From: CAYMKL01 sp964390805
GTDB lineage: Bacteria > Chloroflexota > Anaerolineae > VGOG01
Length of the DNA stretch: 64,000 nt
NCBI GenBank assembly: GCA_964390805.1
Contig: CAYMKL010000015.1
Location: 14,477 to 78,476 of the forward strand
Direction of reading: 5' to 3'
In this document: one piece after another, positions 40,913 through 49,776 of the stretch
How positions within the stretch are numbered: the first letter of the stretch is position 1
Layout: each line of letters begins with the position of its first letter
Made by a program: the position numbers and the translations under genes
Notes under the pieces: model-generated
What the model was told of the DNA's origin: nothing
The model's input: only the letters and a program-made list of their open reading frames with translations
Database searches by the model: none

Positions 40913-43066
40913 CTACTCGCCACCGGCCAGGGTCAAGTGATAGTAGTAAGAGAGGTCATCCCCGTAGATGGGGTTATAGAAGTAGCCCTGGAGCCAGCGC
41001 TGCTCGTAGCGGCGCGTGCCGGCCTGCGACAGGATGACCTGCGGCACATTTTCATAGTGCAGTTGTTGAAGCTCGTAGTAGAGCTCGGCGCGCTTGGCGG
41101 TATCCGGCTCCACCACGGCCTGCTCGATGAGCGGCCGGAAGATGTCTTTGAACTCCTCGGAGAAGTTCTGTCGCCCAGAGTAGGTGCCGATGAGATAGGG
41201 CTGCATCCAGTTGTGCGGGTCGTGATAATCCTCGCCCCAGGCGCTGATGGCGATGGGAAGTTGCCCGGCGCGGAAGGAGGCCAGGTAGGTGGGCCAGGGC
41301 AGAGTGACGATCTCGAGCTGGTACTTGGGATTGATAGCCCGTAGGTTCGACTGGAGGATGGCCGCTGCCGTCTGGCGCATCACGTTGCCGGTGTTGGTTA
41401 CTTCCTGGAAGCGGAAGCCCGTTTCTGGCAGCACGCCGCCCCAGGCCTTGGCCAGGTGTTCCTCGCACTTTTCCAGGTCGAACTCGTACATTGGCCCATC
41501 GGGATTGTAGCCCAGCATGTTGGTGATGATGGGGACGTTGTTGCGCACACCCTCGCCGTTCTGCCCGTCCATGATGTAAGTCTCATAGTCGAAGCAGTAG
41601 GCAAAAGCCTTGCGCACGTCGAGATCGGAGAAAAAGTCGGGCGGGATGCCGTTGCCATCGAGCTGGCCACTGCCGATGTAGGGGTTCCTGCCCGATTCGT
41701 CGGTCTTGACGTTGTGGTTCACAAAGAGGTCGGTCCTGCTCGTGGTGGGCATGTTGTACCACATGCGCAGCGGCGCGTCGGGATTATCGGTGGGGGCACA
41801 TTCCTCGGTCGTGCCGTCGCACATCTCACCCACCCAGGCATCGGCCTGCGGCCGGTTGGCATCGGGCACGCTCACCCAGTCCGCGTCGCCGGTCTGGAGC
41901 ATGGCAAAACGGGTGCCCCACTCGGCCACGGTCTTGTGGACGATGCGCTTGATCTTGGCCACGCCGCTGGGACCGCCGGGCCAGAACTCGTCGCCCTCCT
42001 GACGCCAGTAGTTCTCGTTGACCACCAGCACCCACTCTTCATCCGGCGTCCAGCGATCCAAGATGTAGGGACCGGTGCCGTTGATGACCTTGCCCAGCTT
42101 GGTGTCCTCGGCGCCCGGCGCGTAGAAATCCTGCCAGGTGTCGCACGAGCCGTCCCAGTCGCCCTGCTCGATGGTCCACTCTTTGTCGATGACGTAGGCC
42201 CACGGTCGGGCGATGATAGGCAGGAACGGACCCCAAGGCTGTGCCAGGGTTACGGTGAAGGTCCCTTCGTCGTTGTCATAAGCAAAGTGAGACTTGACCT
42301 CCTCGCACACGGCCACTAGCTCTTCTGGCGTGGCGTTGGCGATGAGCGCGTCCTTGTCGCCGGCATACTCACCGTCGGCGATCTTTTCAGTGATGTCACC
42401 CGAGGGGTAGCCCATGATGGACTCGATCATCATCCATTGGCCGCTGTTGGGGCCCGACTGGAGCAGCGCGCGCTCCCAGGAGTAGGCCACGTCTTCGGCG
42501 GTGAGATCGTTGCCGTTGTGGAACTTGATGCCCTTGCGGATGTTGAAGGTGTAGGTCAGGCCGTTGGCTGAGAGGCCGCCGTTCGCCACGGTGGGCACCT
42601 CTTCGGCCAGCCAGGGCACGAACTCACTGGCGCTCTCCCGGTCGTAGAAGACCAGCCCTTCGATGATGTTGTTGATGGCCATGTAGCTGGAGCCTTCGTA
42701 AGCCAGGTGGGGATCAAGCATGGCCACATCGCCGAAATCTACAAGCGTGAGGGTGGTGGGATCTGGCGCCAGGTCAAAAGTGACCACCTCGGGGGTGGCT
42801 GTGACCACCACTTCCTTGATCACTTCTTTTTCTACGGGCACTTCCTTCTCGACCACCACGGTCTCGACGACCTTCTTCTCGATGGGCACTTCTTTCTCGA
42901 CCTTGACAGGCACCTCCTTCTCGACCACCACGGTCTCGACGACCTTCACCTCGACGGGAACCTCCTTGACGACCACCTCAGGAGTCGGCGGGGCGCAGGC
43001 CGGGAGCATCATGGCGGCGATTGCCACCAGGGCGATCAAGGTCAACCGTTTTTTGTTGCTAAACAT
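40913..43066 (-). CDS. Family-5 solute-binding lipoprotein, repeat-tethered
   Basis: A 717-residue lipoprotein: signal MFSNKKRLTLIALVAIAAMM ending LPAC (Cys24), a tether of VVVEKEVPVKVEKEVPIEKK-like repeats (~30-90), then an OppA/DppA-type fold (FNIRKGIKFHNGNDLTAEDV, INGTGPYILDRWTPDEEWVL, DVRKAFAYCFDYETYI). Ligand unknown; the large insert with cysteines (CDGTTEEC) is unusual. The first 25 residues nearly match those of the protein at 52026-53879, as do promoter and leader, so the two genes are paralogues. Transcribed from the tandem promoter at 43423-43499, with a 150-bp element inserted in the leader. Confidence 0.9.
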   Translation of the reverse strand: MFSNKKRLTLIALVAIAAMMLPACAPPTPEVVVKEVPVEVKVVETVVVEKEVPVKVEKEVPIEKKVVETVVVEKEVPVEKEVIKEVVVTATPEVVTFDLAPDPTTLTLVDFGDVAMLDPHLAYEGSSYMAINNIIEGLVFYDRESASEFVPWLAEEVPTVANGGLSANGLTYTFNIRKGIKFHNGNDLTAEDVAYSWERALLQSGPNSGQWMMIESIMGYPSGDITEKIADGEYAGDKDALIANATPEELVAVCEEVKSHFAYDNDEGTFTVTLAQPWGPFLPIIARPWAYVIDKEWTIEQGDWDGSCDTWQDFYAPGAEDTKLGKVINGTGPYILDRWTPDEEWVLVVNENYWRQEGDEFWPGGPSGVAKIKRIVHKTVAEWGTRFAMLQTGDADWVSVPDANRPQADAWVGEMCDGTTEECAPTDNPDAPLRMWYNMPTTSRTDLFVNHNVKTDESGRNPYIGSGQLDGNGIPPDFFSDLDVRKAFAYCFDYETYIMDGQNGEGVRNNVPIITNMLGYNPDGPMYEFDLEKCEEHLAKAWGGVLPETGFRFQEVTNTGNVMRQTAAAILQSNLRAINPKYQLEIVTLPWPTYLASFRAGQLPIAISAWGEDYHDPHNWMQPYLIGTYSGRQNFSEEFKDIFRPLIEQAVVEPDTAKRAELYYELQQLHYENVPQVILSQAGTRRYEQRWLQGYFYNPIYGDDLSYYYHLTLAGGE

Positions 43067-43233
43067 TTTCTTCTCTCCTTTCGGTTTGTTTGTGTTGCAA
43101 GACGCGAATCAACTTGTGGGCAGAAAACCCTTCCACCCGTGTCTTTCTGATCCCGTTTTACCACCTCCCCTCCTGATGTCCACTATTGGAGATAGCCATT
43201 CTCTTCGGGGAATAGTCCGATGTTGTTAGTTGT

Positions 43234-43382
43234 TGGACTTTGGACAAAGCTAAAGAAACCCGTTTTCTGATGATTCTGTTACCGAAATCTAACTGAATCA
43301 GCTTGTTTCAAGTCAACATGGATGGCAGTTTGGCGTGAGAAAACGGGTTTCTGGTCGCCATCGTGGGTTTGTCCAAAGTCCA
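43234..43382. mobile_element. 149-bp MITE-like inverted repeat in the operon leader
   Basis: TGGACTTTGGACAAA (43234-43248) and TTTGTCCAAAGTCCA (43368-43382) are perfect ends; an inner pair AGAAACCCGTTTTCT (43254-43268) and AGAAAACGGGTTTCT (43338-43352) lies within. TAGTTG flanks both sides (43227-43232 and 43384-43389), consistent with target duplication. Removing it makes this leader about as long as the paralogous one at 53880-54143. Confidence 0.75.
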
Positions 43383-43422
43383 GTAGTTGGTTTTCTCACC
43401 AATTCAGAAGCGCTGCTCGCTT

Positions 43423-43499
43423 ATTATACCCAGGGGATGGGCAGGAGGTTCACTGTTGAGACAGTGCCGTATTTTAGCAACAAAAAAACGAAAAGTCAA
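43423..43499 (-). promoter_or_regulatory. Tandem promoters of the first minus-strand transporter operon
   Basis: P1 on the minus strand: TTGACT (43499-43494), 17 nt, TAAAAT (43476-43471). Downstream P2-like elements: TGAACC (43452-43447), 17 nt, GTATAA (43429-43424). P2 resembles ECF sigma promoters (GAAC-type -35). The same arrangement occurs at 54095-54172 and, less exactly, at 61731-61811. Confidence 0.7.
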
Positions 43500-43620
43500 G
43501 CGCCGATTTCCACCGCTATCGCTCCACGCCCCGTGACCGCTACGGACAGGACGGCTACCATCAATAAAGCACCCCGCCGCTAGGCAAGCGATAGGTGCCC
43601 GTTCGATTTCGATGTCCAGT
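43500..43620. other. Non-coding interval between two minus-strand operons
   Basis: About 120 bp upstream of the tandem promoter and downstream of the small membrane-protein frame; I see no gene or strong hairpin here. Confidence 0.4.
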
Positions 43621-43749
43621 TTACAAGCCCCCTGCCAGCGGGGATATAATGGCGCCCACCACCACCAGGCCATAGTAGGTGAGATTAACGGCCAGGTATA
43701 GCCGGCGGCTATCTCGCAAGATTTGCAGTGCGTCTCTTAACGGTTTCAC
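43621..43749 (-). CDS. Small membrane peptide or truncated membrane protein
   Basis: A 42-residue frame from GTG43749: KPLRDALQILRDSRRLYLAV then NLTYYGLVVVGAIISPLAGGL. It has an amphipathic, positively charged start and one membrane helix, and reads like the N-terminus of a larger polytopic protein (SpoIIM/ABC-2-like style). GGAGAGG lies about 12 nt upstream. It stands after the permease-peptidase fusion on the same strand, past a dispersed repeat. A truncated gene is as likely as a real small protein. Confidence 0.4.
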   Translation of the reverse strand: MKPLRDALQILRDSRRLYLAVNLTYYGLVVVGAIISPLAGGL

Positions 43750-43777
43750 ATCTGATCTACCTCTCCTGCCCTGCTTT

Positions 43778-43843
43778 CGCCGGATCGCCAGATCCGGCGG
43801 CGGGGCAGCGAGACCTGACGCCTGTCCTGAGCCTGTCGAAGGG
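43778..43843. repeat. Two dispersed repeats side by side
   Basis: Palindrome CGCCGGATC-GCCA-GATCCGGCG (43778-43799), sharing its core with 25603-25622, then CCTGTCCTGAGCCTGTCGAA followed by GGG (43821-43843), sharing sequence with 28392-28415 and, inverted, 62682-62704. Confidence 0.8.
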
Positions 43844-43883
43844 ACCCCGCTGGAGCAGAGCGGGAAGGTGCCAGGCGCTCTTG

Positions 43884-46259
43884 TTAGCGTTGACTGAGCA
43901 CCATCACGAAGTGGGCCACCGCTTGACCGGCTTCTGCCAGTAGTTTCGAGTCCAGGTGATCCAGCGTGTCGGCAGGTGTGCCGGAAAGATCGTCTCCCAG
44001 CCGGGTTACAGCCACGCCTTGATAGGAGTCGTGGGCCCGCGGACCACTCCTCATGCGGCTGGTGTTGGAGACGAAGAAGAATCGCCACTCGTCCAGTTCC
44101 TCTGTACGCACCCCGAAACGGCGGGCGCTCTGGTCGAAGGCACGGGCCAGGCCGGAGCCTCCTTCCAGCCGAGCCAACTTCGGTTCGCCCGCTCCCACTC
44201 CGTCGAGGATCACCACCGTCCAGATATCCGACCGCCCGGTCGGTAAGGCGGGGTAGATGACGAACTCGCTTCCCCCCATCTCATCAAGAGCTGCAAAGGC
44301 CACCGTGCGCTTAGGTACAAACTCCAGTTCGTGCAGCAACCGGGCCGTTTCTAACATCACGGCGACCCCACTGGCGTTCTCGTCTGCGCCGGGGTAGACT
44401 TTCCCATATCGCGAAGATGAGTTGGTGTAGGTAGCGACCACCAGGATGCGCTCCCCCCGGCTTTCCAAGTCTATGCCGGGGTTGTAGCCGACGACGTTGG
44501 TGGCCGGCACCTCCTCGTAGACCAGACCGTATGTCACCCGCACCTGCAGACCGGTGTGCAGTATCACCTGTTCCCCCGCCTCCATCGCCGCCTGGAGTTC
44601 CTCCAGACCGACCCCCGCCTGTGCCAGTACCTGCCGGGCAGCGGATTCGTCTATCAGGAGGTTAGGAAAGGAAGGCAAGCTTTCTGCGTCAAGAAAGCTG
44701 GTTTGCTCAAAGGGCGGAGGTTGGTCTCCGTGTGCCAACTCATCGTCGGGCACCAGGCGGAGGACCGCCTCAAAGGGCATGTAGCCGGTCCACGGGTTGT
44801 ACACTTCCGCCTCCGCGTCGAGCACCAACAGAACTGCCCCTTTTAGCCCTATCACCAGGCCACGGCTGCCATCGCTTGCCACCACCAGTTCCGCCTCGAT
44901 GCTCCCCTCTGCGTGGAAGGCTTGCCAGGGGTCGTATGAGATGCCGTCAGTGAGTCGCAGTTGCGGTTCTCCTCCCGCGTCCAACACTTCCAGGGTCGGC
45001 GCGGCGGTGATCCGCCCACGGATGGCGGTGTAGGTCTGGAAATAGCTATTATCGGTCGTGATGGGGCTTAATCCTGCCAGGGTGGTCAATCCCGCCTGCT
45101 CGAACTGGGAGACGATATAGTCAGCAGCCTTGACTGCGCCGGTCCCGCCGGTGGGCCGTCCCTCCAGCTCGGGCTGGGTAAGATAGGCGATGTCATCCCA
45201 GGCTCGGTTCACGTCGAACTGGCGAGCCAGCTCTGAGAACTGGGCCTCGATGCCGGCGTTTTGCAGAAGAGTGCGAGCGCCCAGGAGGAGCAGCGCAACG
45301 ACCAGCAGGAAACGGAGCACCGACCAGCCGCTGGGGTGGAACCTTCCCCGCTCGATGAATCGCTGCAGGCCATAGCCGAAAAAGTTGAAGCCCAGGATGG
45401 CGGCGAAGAAGGCCAACGCGGGAGCCATCGGAAACCAGGGGTACGAGCGAAACCAGCGCCAGGAGGAGCCCAGCATCGCCCCCCAATCGGGCACATCAAA
45501 GTAGTGGAGCACCCCCCAATTCGCCACGTCAGAGACGGTGCGCCCGCCGCCGATGAAGATGTGTAGGAAACCCAGTTCCCCCAGCAGCAACAGCGCGGCT
45601 CCCATCTCCAGTGCTGCCATGGCCAGCAGGGTCGGCAGGAGGTTGGGCAGGACGTGACGGCTGAGGATGCTGGGCGAGCTAAGCCCCACTGCCCGCGCGG
45701 CCATGATATAGAGTCGGCTGCGGATGGTCAGGACGTGGCCTCGCACGATCTGGGCAACCTCTCCCCAACCGACCAACGAGAGGGCCACGATGAAGGCGAT
45801 TTGCCCTTGCCGGACGCCGATGGCAAAGACCACCAGCATGGCCAAGATCAGGCCGGGGATGGCCGCCAGGAGCTCAGTGACGGCGGCTACGGCTCGATCA
45901 AAGAGGCTCCCCGGCCACCAGCCAGCGAAGGTGCCGAGCATAAGGCCCAGCAGCAGCCGCACAACCGTGGCCACGAAGGCCATGACCAGGGTCACTCTGG
46001 CTCCGTAGAGGAGAAGGGAAAGCTGATCCCGTCCCTGGTCGTCCGTCCCCAACGGGTAGAGAGTGCTGGGAGGGAAGGGCGCTTTGTGCACTTCGCCATC
46101 AATCCATTGTATGCGCTTCACCAGGTAGGGGTTGTGGGGGGCCACCTCTGGCCCCAGAACGGCTGCCAGGACGAGGAGGACGACCAACAAGGTGCCCACG
46201 ACAAAGTAGGAGTCTCGCACTGCCCGACCCAACCGCTGCCAGAAGGTTAGAGGTTTCAT
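43884..46259 (-). CDS. DppC-type permease fused to a degenerate M28 peptidase domain
   Basis: A 791-residue fusion. Residues 1-300 are a DppC-type permease with the usual helices and coupling loop YIMAARAVGLSSPSILSRHVLPNLLP (184-209). A further helix at ~313-332 leads to an extracytoplasmic M28-like domain (~335-791). Of the M28 zinc ligands Asp626 (PGADENASG), Glu660 (ALDEMGG) and Asp686 (ILDGVG) remain, but the two histidines are lost: the AHYD position reads ATYT (Thr610) and the YHTPxDT position reads SGTPADT (Gly760). The catalytic Glu is Asp659. The domain is therefore probably a binding or sensing module, not a peptidase. It overlaps the DppB gene by ATGA. No ordinary binding protein or ATPase is in its operon. 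Confidence 0.85.
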   Translation of the reverse strand: MKPLTFWQRLGRAVRDSYFVVGTLLVVLLVLAAVLGPEVAPHNPYLVKRIQWIDGEVHKAPFPPSTLYPLGTDDQGRDQLSLLLYGARVTLVMAFVATVVRLLLGLMLGTFAGWWPGSLFDRAVAAVTELLAAIPGLILAMLVVFAIGVRQGQIAFIVALSLVGWGEVAQIVRGHVLTIRSRLYIMAARAVGLSSPSILSRHVLPNLLPTLLAMAALEMGAALLLLGELGFLHIFIGGGRTVSDVANWGVLHYFDVPDWGAMLGSSWRWFRSYPWFPMAPALAFFAAILGFNFFGYGLQRFIERGRFHPSGWSVLRFLLVVALLLLGARTLLQNAGIEAQFSELARQFDVNRAWDDIAYLTQPELEGRPTGGTGAVKAADYIVSQFEQAGLTTLAGLSPITTDNSYFQTYTAIRGRITAAPTLEVLDAGGEPQLRLTDGISYDPWQAFHAEGSIEAELVVASDGSRGLVIGLKGAVLLVLDAEAEVYNPWTGYMPFEAVLRLVPDDELAHGDQPPPFEQTSFLDAESLPSFPNLLIDESAARQVLAQAGVGLEELQAAMEAGEQVILHTGLQVRVTYGLVYEEVPATNVVGYNPGIDLESRGERILVVATYTNSSSRYGKVYPGADENASGVAVMLETARLLHELEFVPKRTVAFAALDEMGGSEFVIYPALPTGRSDIWTVVILDGVGAGEPKLARLEGGSGLARAFDQSARRFGVRTEELDEWRFFFVSNTSRMRSGPRAHDSYQGVAVTRLGDDLSGTPADTLDHLDSKLLAEAGQAVAHFVMVLSQR

Positions 46260-47173
46260 ACTGCACCGACCTCCGAGGCGCGCAGCCGGGGGTCCACTAG
46301 CGGATAGAGCACCTCCAGCAGCAGATTAATCAGGATGAAGAGAAAGATGAGGGGCAGGGTCATGCCGATCACTGCAGTAGTGTCTTGCGTCTCAATGCTC
46401 TTCAGAAGACGCAAACCGACCCCTGGCCAATTGAAGATATACTCGACAATGGGGAGGGCAGCCAGACTGAAGCGAAGGGAGACCCCCACAGTGGTCAGGA
46501 CGGGCACCCCCGCGTTGCGCAGCACGTGTCGCAGGAGGATCAGATGGGGCCTCAGGCCCTTGGCGGTGGCGGTGCGGATGTAGTCGGACTCTAATATCTC
46601 CACCAGGGCGTTGAAACTGAGGCGTGTCACGGCAGCAGCAGGGCGGGCGGCCAGCACCAGGGCAGGCAGGAGTAGGTGTAAGTCCCATCCAAAGCCGGAG
46701 ATGGGGATAAAATGCCTGCTGGTGGTTTGGTATAGCCAGACGCCGAGCCAGATCAGCAGCATGGCGGCGAAGAAACTGGGGGTGGAGATGCCCAGCACCG
46801 AGGCGAAGAGCAGCAGCTTGGAGGAGCGGCTGTCTCGCCGGAGGGCGGCGCCAATTCCCAGTACGAGGCCCACCAGCGCGGCCAGCGTCAGCGCGAAGGC
46901 CATCAGCCCCAGGGACTTTGGCAGAGCGCGGCCCAGCTCAGTGGTTACGGGCGTGCTGGCGATGGAGCGGCGGCCGGACGCGATCACCCCCAGGTCGCCA
47001 CGGACCAGGCCCTGCAAGTAATCGGCGGTAAACCCGGCGGCGGAAGGGGCGGCCGATGGCAGTGCACCCAGGTTTCCCTCCTGTCCCAGGTTTACGGCCA
47101 GCGCCACCAGGAAGACCAGCGCGACTAGAAGAACGGGCATAGAAACAAGCCGTCCGATAAAGCGCAAGAGCAT
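46256..47173 (-). CDS. DppB-type permease paired with the M28 fusion
   Basis: A 305-residue inner-membrane protein with the DppB core, the coupling loop YIRTATAKGLRPHLILLRHVLRNAGVP and the end YPLVDPRLRASEVGAV. Its first periplasmic loop is short compared with the other DppB proteins here (about 40 residues fewer), so it may contact the fused M28-like domain in place of a binding protein. It sits 9 bp after the small lipoprotein gene and overlaps the fusion gene by 4 bp. Confidence 0.85.
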   Translation of the reverse strand: MLLRFIGRLVSMPVLLVALVFLVALAVNLGQEGNLGALPSAAPSAAGFTADYLQGLVRGDLGVIASGRRSIASTPVTTELGRALPKSLGLMAFALTLAALVGLVLGIGAALRRDSRSSKLLLFASVLGISTPSFFAAMLLIWLGVWLYQTTSRHFIPISGFGWDLHLLLPALVLAARPAAAVTRLSFNALVEILESDYIRTATAKGLRPHLILLRHVLRNAGVPVLTTVGVSLRFSLAALPIVEYIFNWPGVGLRLLKSIETQDTTAVIGMTLPLIFLFILINLLLEVLYPLVDPRLRASEVGAV

Positions 47174-47182
47174 TTGACCTCC

Positions 47183-47716
47183 TCATTCCCTGGTTATGCT
47201 CCCCTCAGTCCATTGGCTGACAAATTCCTGATCGGAGATAGAGCCATTGGCCCACGCCCCCAGGCTAGACCAGTCAATGACGATCACTCTAAGCCCCACC
47301 TCGCTCTCTCCAGCAGGAATGACAGCCAGGCTCATTCCGCCGTTGATGGAAGGTTGAACCCTGGCTATGGCCCGCGCCGCAGCCAGGGCAACAAGTGTCG
47401 TCTGGACTTGAAACACGTTGCTGTCCACGGTGTAGGAGCTTGAGTAGCGAATGGATGCTGACCGTGGCTCTCCCCCTATCGTGATCCTCAAGGTGTGGGG
47501 AGCGACTCCGCGAGCCGTCGCTTCCTCTTTAACCAGTGCCATAGCCTCGGCATCTGTCAGCGGGCCGGGCGTAGGCGTGGGCGTCCGAGTGGAAGCGGAG
47601 GGCAGGGTAGTGGTCGGAGGCGGGGCGCTCGTGCTGGGTGACGAGGGGGCCTGGCAGGCCGTGCCCAGCCAGCCAAGGAGGCAGAAAACGACACCGACGG
47701 CAGCAACGTGCTTCAT
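47183..47716 (-). CDS. Small lipoprotein with Thr/Pro-rich tether
   Basis: A 177-residue lipoprotein: signal ending LGTAC (Cys21), a Ser/Thr/Pro-rich linker to ~52, and a ~120-residue alpha/beta domain (LTDAEAMALVKEEATARGVA...GEPRSASIRYSS...VALAAARAIARVQPSI). No family recognised; the fold hints at a sensory or inhibitor-like domain. It is encoded immediately before the DppB gene of the permease-pseudopeptidase operon, so it is a candidate accessory or receptor for that transporter. Confidence 0.65.
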   Translation of the reverse strand: MKHVAAVGVVFCLLGWLGTACQAPSSPSTSAPPPTTTLPSASTRTPTPTPGPLTDAEAMALVKEEATARGVAPHTLRITIGGEPRSASIRYSSSYTVDSNVFQVQTTLVALAAARAIARVQPSINGGMSLAVIPAGESEVGLRVIVIDWSSLGAWANGSISDQEFVSQWTEGSITRE

Positions 47717-47795
47717 GAATCCGTACCTGTTTCGAGTTGTGAGTCTCGCGCTGCAACTTGACTCGAAACTCGCAACCCCAAACTCGAAACGCGAC
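47717..47795. repeat. ACTCGAAACTCGCAACCCC-type low-complexity repeat
   Basis: Runs of ACTCGAAACTCG. The reverse complement (GTTTCGAGTTTGGGGTTGCG then AGTTTCGAGTC) matches the DapA-Fae linker DNA at 2897-2938 over most of its length. Confidence 0.6.
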
Positions 47796-49580
47796 TTACC
47801 CCATGATAGGAGTCACGTAGATGATCAGGGTTAGGAGCGAGTCAACAGCGGCGTAGATGAAGTAGGCGACGAAAATGGATTGGCTGCGCGTGCGCTTCAG
47901 GTAGGCCCACACCGCCCCCGCAGACAGGGCAGCCAGAAGCACTGGAACGATCCACCGCCCCAGGATAAGGCCCAGTAAGGGAGATAACATAGAGACTAAC
48001 GGAGACCGGCTCAACAGATCGGAGAGGAGGAAGATCTTGATTCCCAGTTGCATGATCATGGCCACACCAAGCGCCCTGCGGCCGTGGGGGTCCGAGATCT
48101 CGGACTCCCTGGTAGTCAAAGCGAAAAGGATAAGCCATCCGAAGGGAACGAGTACCCAATTCAAAACAATAGGTACAAAGAAGATAGCGGTGAAAAAGCT
48201 CATGACCGCACCGAGGACTCTGTCCACGACCTCATAGACGGTGATACGATTGAGCGTCTCTTTAGCCTGGGGTGAGGTGCTGGCATAGACAACGTGGTAG
48301 CTCTGGAAACCGGCCGTGTCAAGCCATACCAGGTGAAGATTCCCCTGGCTGTCAATGGCCACGCTGGGCTGCACCGAAGCGCCACGGCTCGCATTGACGA
48401 TTTCTTGCCCTTCGACCTGCTCTGTCCCTACGTCAATGGCCGCGATCTGGAGCGTCTCTATGTTTCCTGGGCCGGGGGCCTGGGTGAAGCAGGCCAACAC
48501 CTGGCGCGCTGGCTGGCCGCTCAGGAATTGTGGCTGGCCCGTCAGACTGGGGTCAACGCCACGAACGTAAACCGGCTCGCTCGTGACCTTGGGGGGCGAA
48601 TAGTCGAACGTCGCCGAGCCTTCGGGCCGGCTCAAGGCGGGCTGGGGGAAAGCCTGGTAGAAGGTGAAATCCCGGACTTCTGTTCTTTCGCGCACCTCCA
48701 GTACCCAGGCCAGATAGACCGAGCTCTCGTCCAGTCCCAACCACGGCCCGTCGAACGAGGCGCCGGCCGTCGGCCCGCCCAGCAAGCCCATCTGGACCAG
48801 AGGTTCACCCGCCAGGGTGTATGAACCCATCGCTCGGCGTTGGGGATCGTAGACAGCGTAGTAGAATTCAGGCTTTTCCGCCTCCGGCTCCACTCTCCAG
48901 GCCAGGTGCACGAAGCCCTGGCGGTCTATCTGGGCCGCCGGCAGTAGCCCATTCGAGATCAGCATTTCTGCCGGGGTTGTGACCGCTCCCGACCAATCCA
49001 GCGCAGCATGGTAGCAGCCAGAGCGAATGTACACATTGTCCGACCAAAAGAGCTCTATGGTCTGGCCGGCAGGATCAAGCACCATTGAGCTGTGGGACAC
49101 CCGCTGTTCGGGCGGCGAGAGGACGGTTGCTTCCTGGATCACCTTGCCATCGGCCGACAGACGGGCATAGAAGAGCTGCGTGCCTCGCTCCTCCCTGTCC
49201 AGCCAGGTAAGGTGCAGTTGGCCTGTGGTGTCCATCAGAAGTTGAGGCTTCATTGGGGAGGCGCTGTGCAGATCCAGAGGGGCCTGGATCACCACCTCAG
49301 CACGCTCGTCCAGGCGGGCAAAGCGCAGCTCATGCTCAGGCCCGATCCACACCATGAAGCTATTCCCTGCCTCGTCCACCTGCAAGGCCCCCCGGTTTTT
49401 CAGGATAGCCGTGCCCAGCAGTTTCCCGTTGCTCCACTGGTCCGAAGCGCGGGGCGTCGTAGTACGGGTTATTCCGCAGCCCGTGACCACCAAGGCCAGC
49501 AGGATCAACCCTGCCACCGAGGCCAGAGGTAGTCGTAGCCAGGGGTTCTTACTTTGCACTATCTGTCTCACTGCCGCCAT
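47796..49580 (-). CDS. Lipoprotein with beta-propeller-like domain and C-terminal membrane helices
   Basis: A 594-residue protein. The N-terminal signal ends VVTGC (Cys35). Residues ~50-440 contain repeated blades of the type AGNSFMVWIGPEHELRFARL, TGQLHLTWLDREERGTQLFY, QGNLHLVWLDTAGFQSYHVV (BNR/propeller-like). Residues ~455-594 hold four to five membrane helices (AVMSFFTAIFFVPIVLNWVL, WAYLKRTRSQSIFVAYFIYA). A lipidated propeller joined to a membrane domain is unusual; it could sense a ligand or anchor a complex. First gene of the operon with the small lipoprotein and the DppB/DppC-M28 permeases. Confidence 0.7.
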   Translation of the reverse strand: MAAVRQIVQSKNPWLRLPLASVAGLILLALVVTGCGITRTTTPRASDQWSNGKLLGTAILKNRGALQVDEAGNSFMVWIGPEHELRFARLDERAEVVIQAPLDLHSASPMKPQLLMDTTGQLHLTWLDREERGTQLFYARLSADGKVIQEATVLSPPEQRVSHSSMVLDPAGQTIELFWSDNVYIRSGCYHAALDWSGAVTTPAEMLISNGLLPAAQIDRQGFVHLAWRVEPEAEKPEFYYAVYDPQRRAMGSYTLAGEPLVQMGLLGGPTAGASFDGPWLGLDESSVYLAWVLEVRERTEVRDFTFYQAFPQPALSRPEGSATFDYSPPKVTSEPVYVRGVDPSLTGQPQFLSGQPARQVLACFTQAPGPGNIETLQIAAIDVGTEQVEGQEIVNASRGASVQPSVAIDSQGNLHLVWLDTAGFQSYHVVYASTSPQAKETLNRITVYEVVDRVLGAVMSFFTAIFFVPIVLNWVLVPFGWLILFALTTRESEISDPHGRRALGVAMIMQLGIKIFLLSDLLSRSPLVSMLSPLLGLILGRWIVPVLLAALSAGAVWAYLKRTRSQSIFVAYFIYAAVDSLLTLIIYVTPIMG

Positions 49581-49597
49581 AGTTCTGCTCCCATTTT

Positions 49598-49694
49598 AGA
49601 CCTGACAGGTTTCACAGGACACTTTTCGGCGTAAATGCGCTCCTGATATGTCGAGTCTAACTCAAGACAGTACCTTCGGAAACCTGTCAGGTCT
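49598..49694. repeat. 97-bp inverted-repeat element
   Basis: AGACCTGACAGGTTTC (49598-49613) and GAAACCTGTCAGGTCT (49679-49694) are perfect 16-bp arms around 65 nt. It lies upstream of the propeller lipoprotein gene, so it may carry or replace part of its promoter. A smaller palindrome, AGGCGGaGAAC/GTTCcCCGCCT, lies at 49712-49736. Confidence 0.7.
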
Positions 49695-49776
49695 TACTAC
49701 CTCCATTTATGCATAGGCGGAGAACATGGTTCCCCGCCTGTGAGAGTATTATTGAGACTTGAGCTCTGCACGTTGC

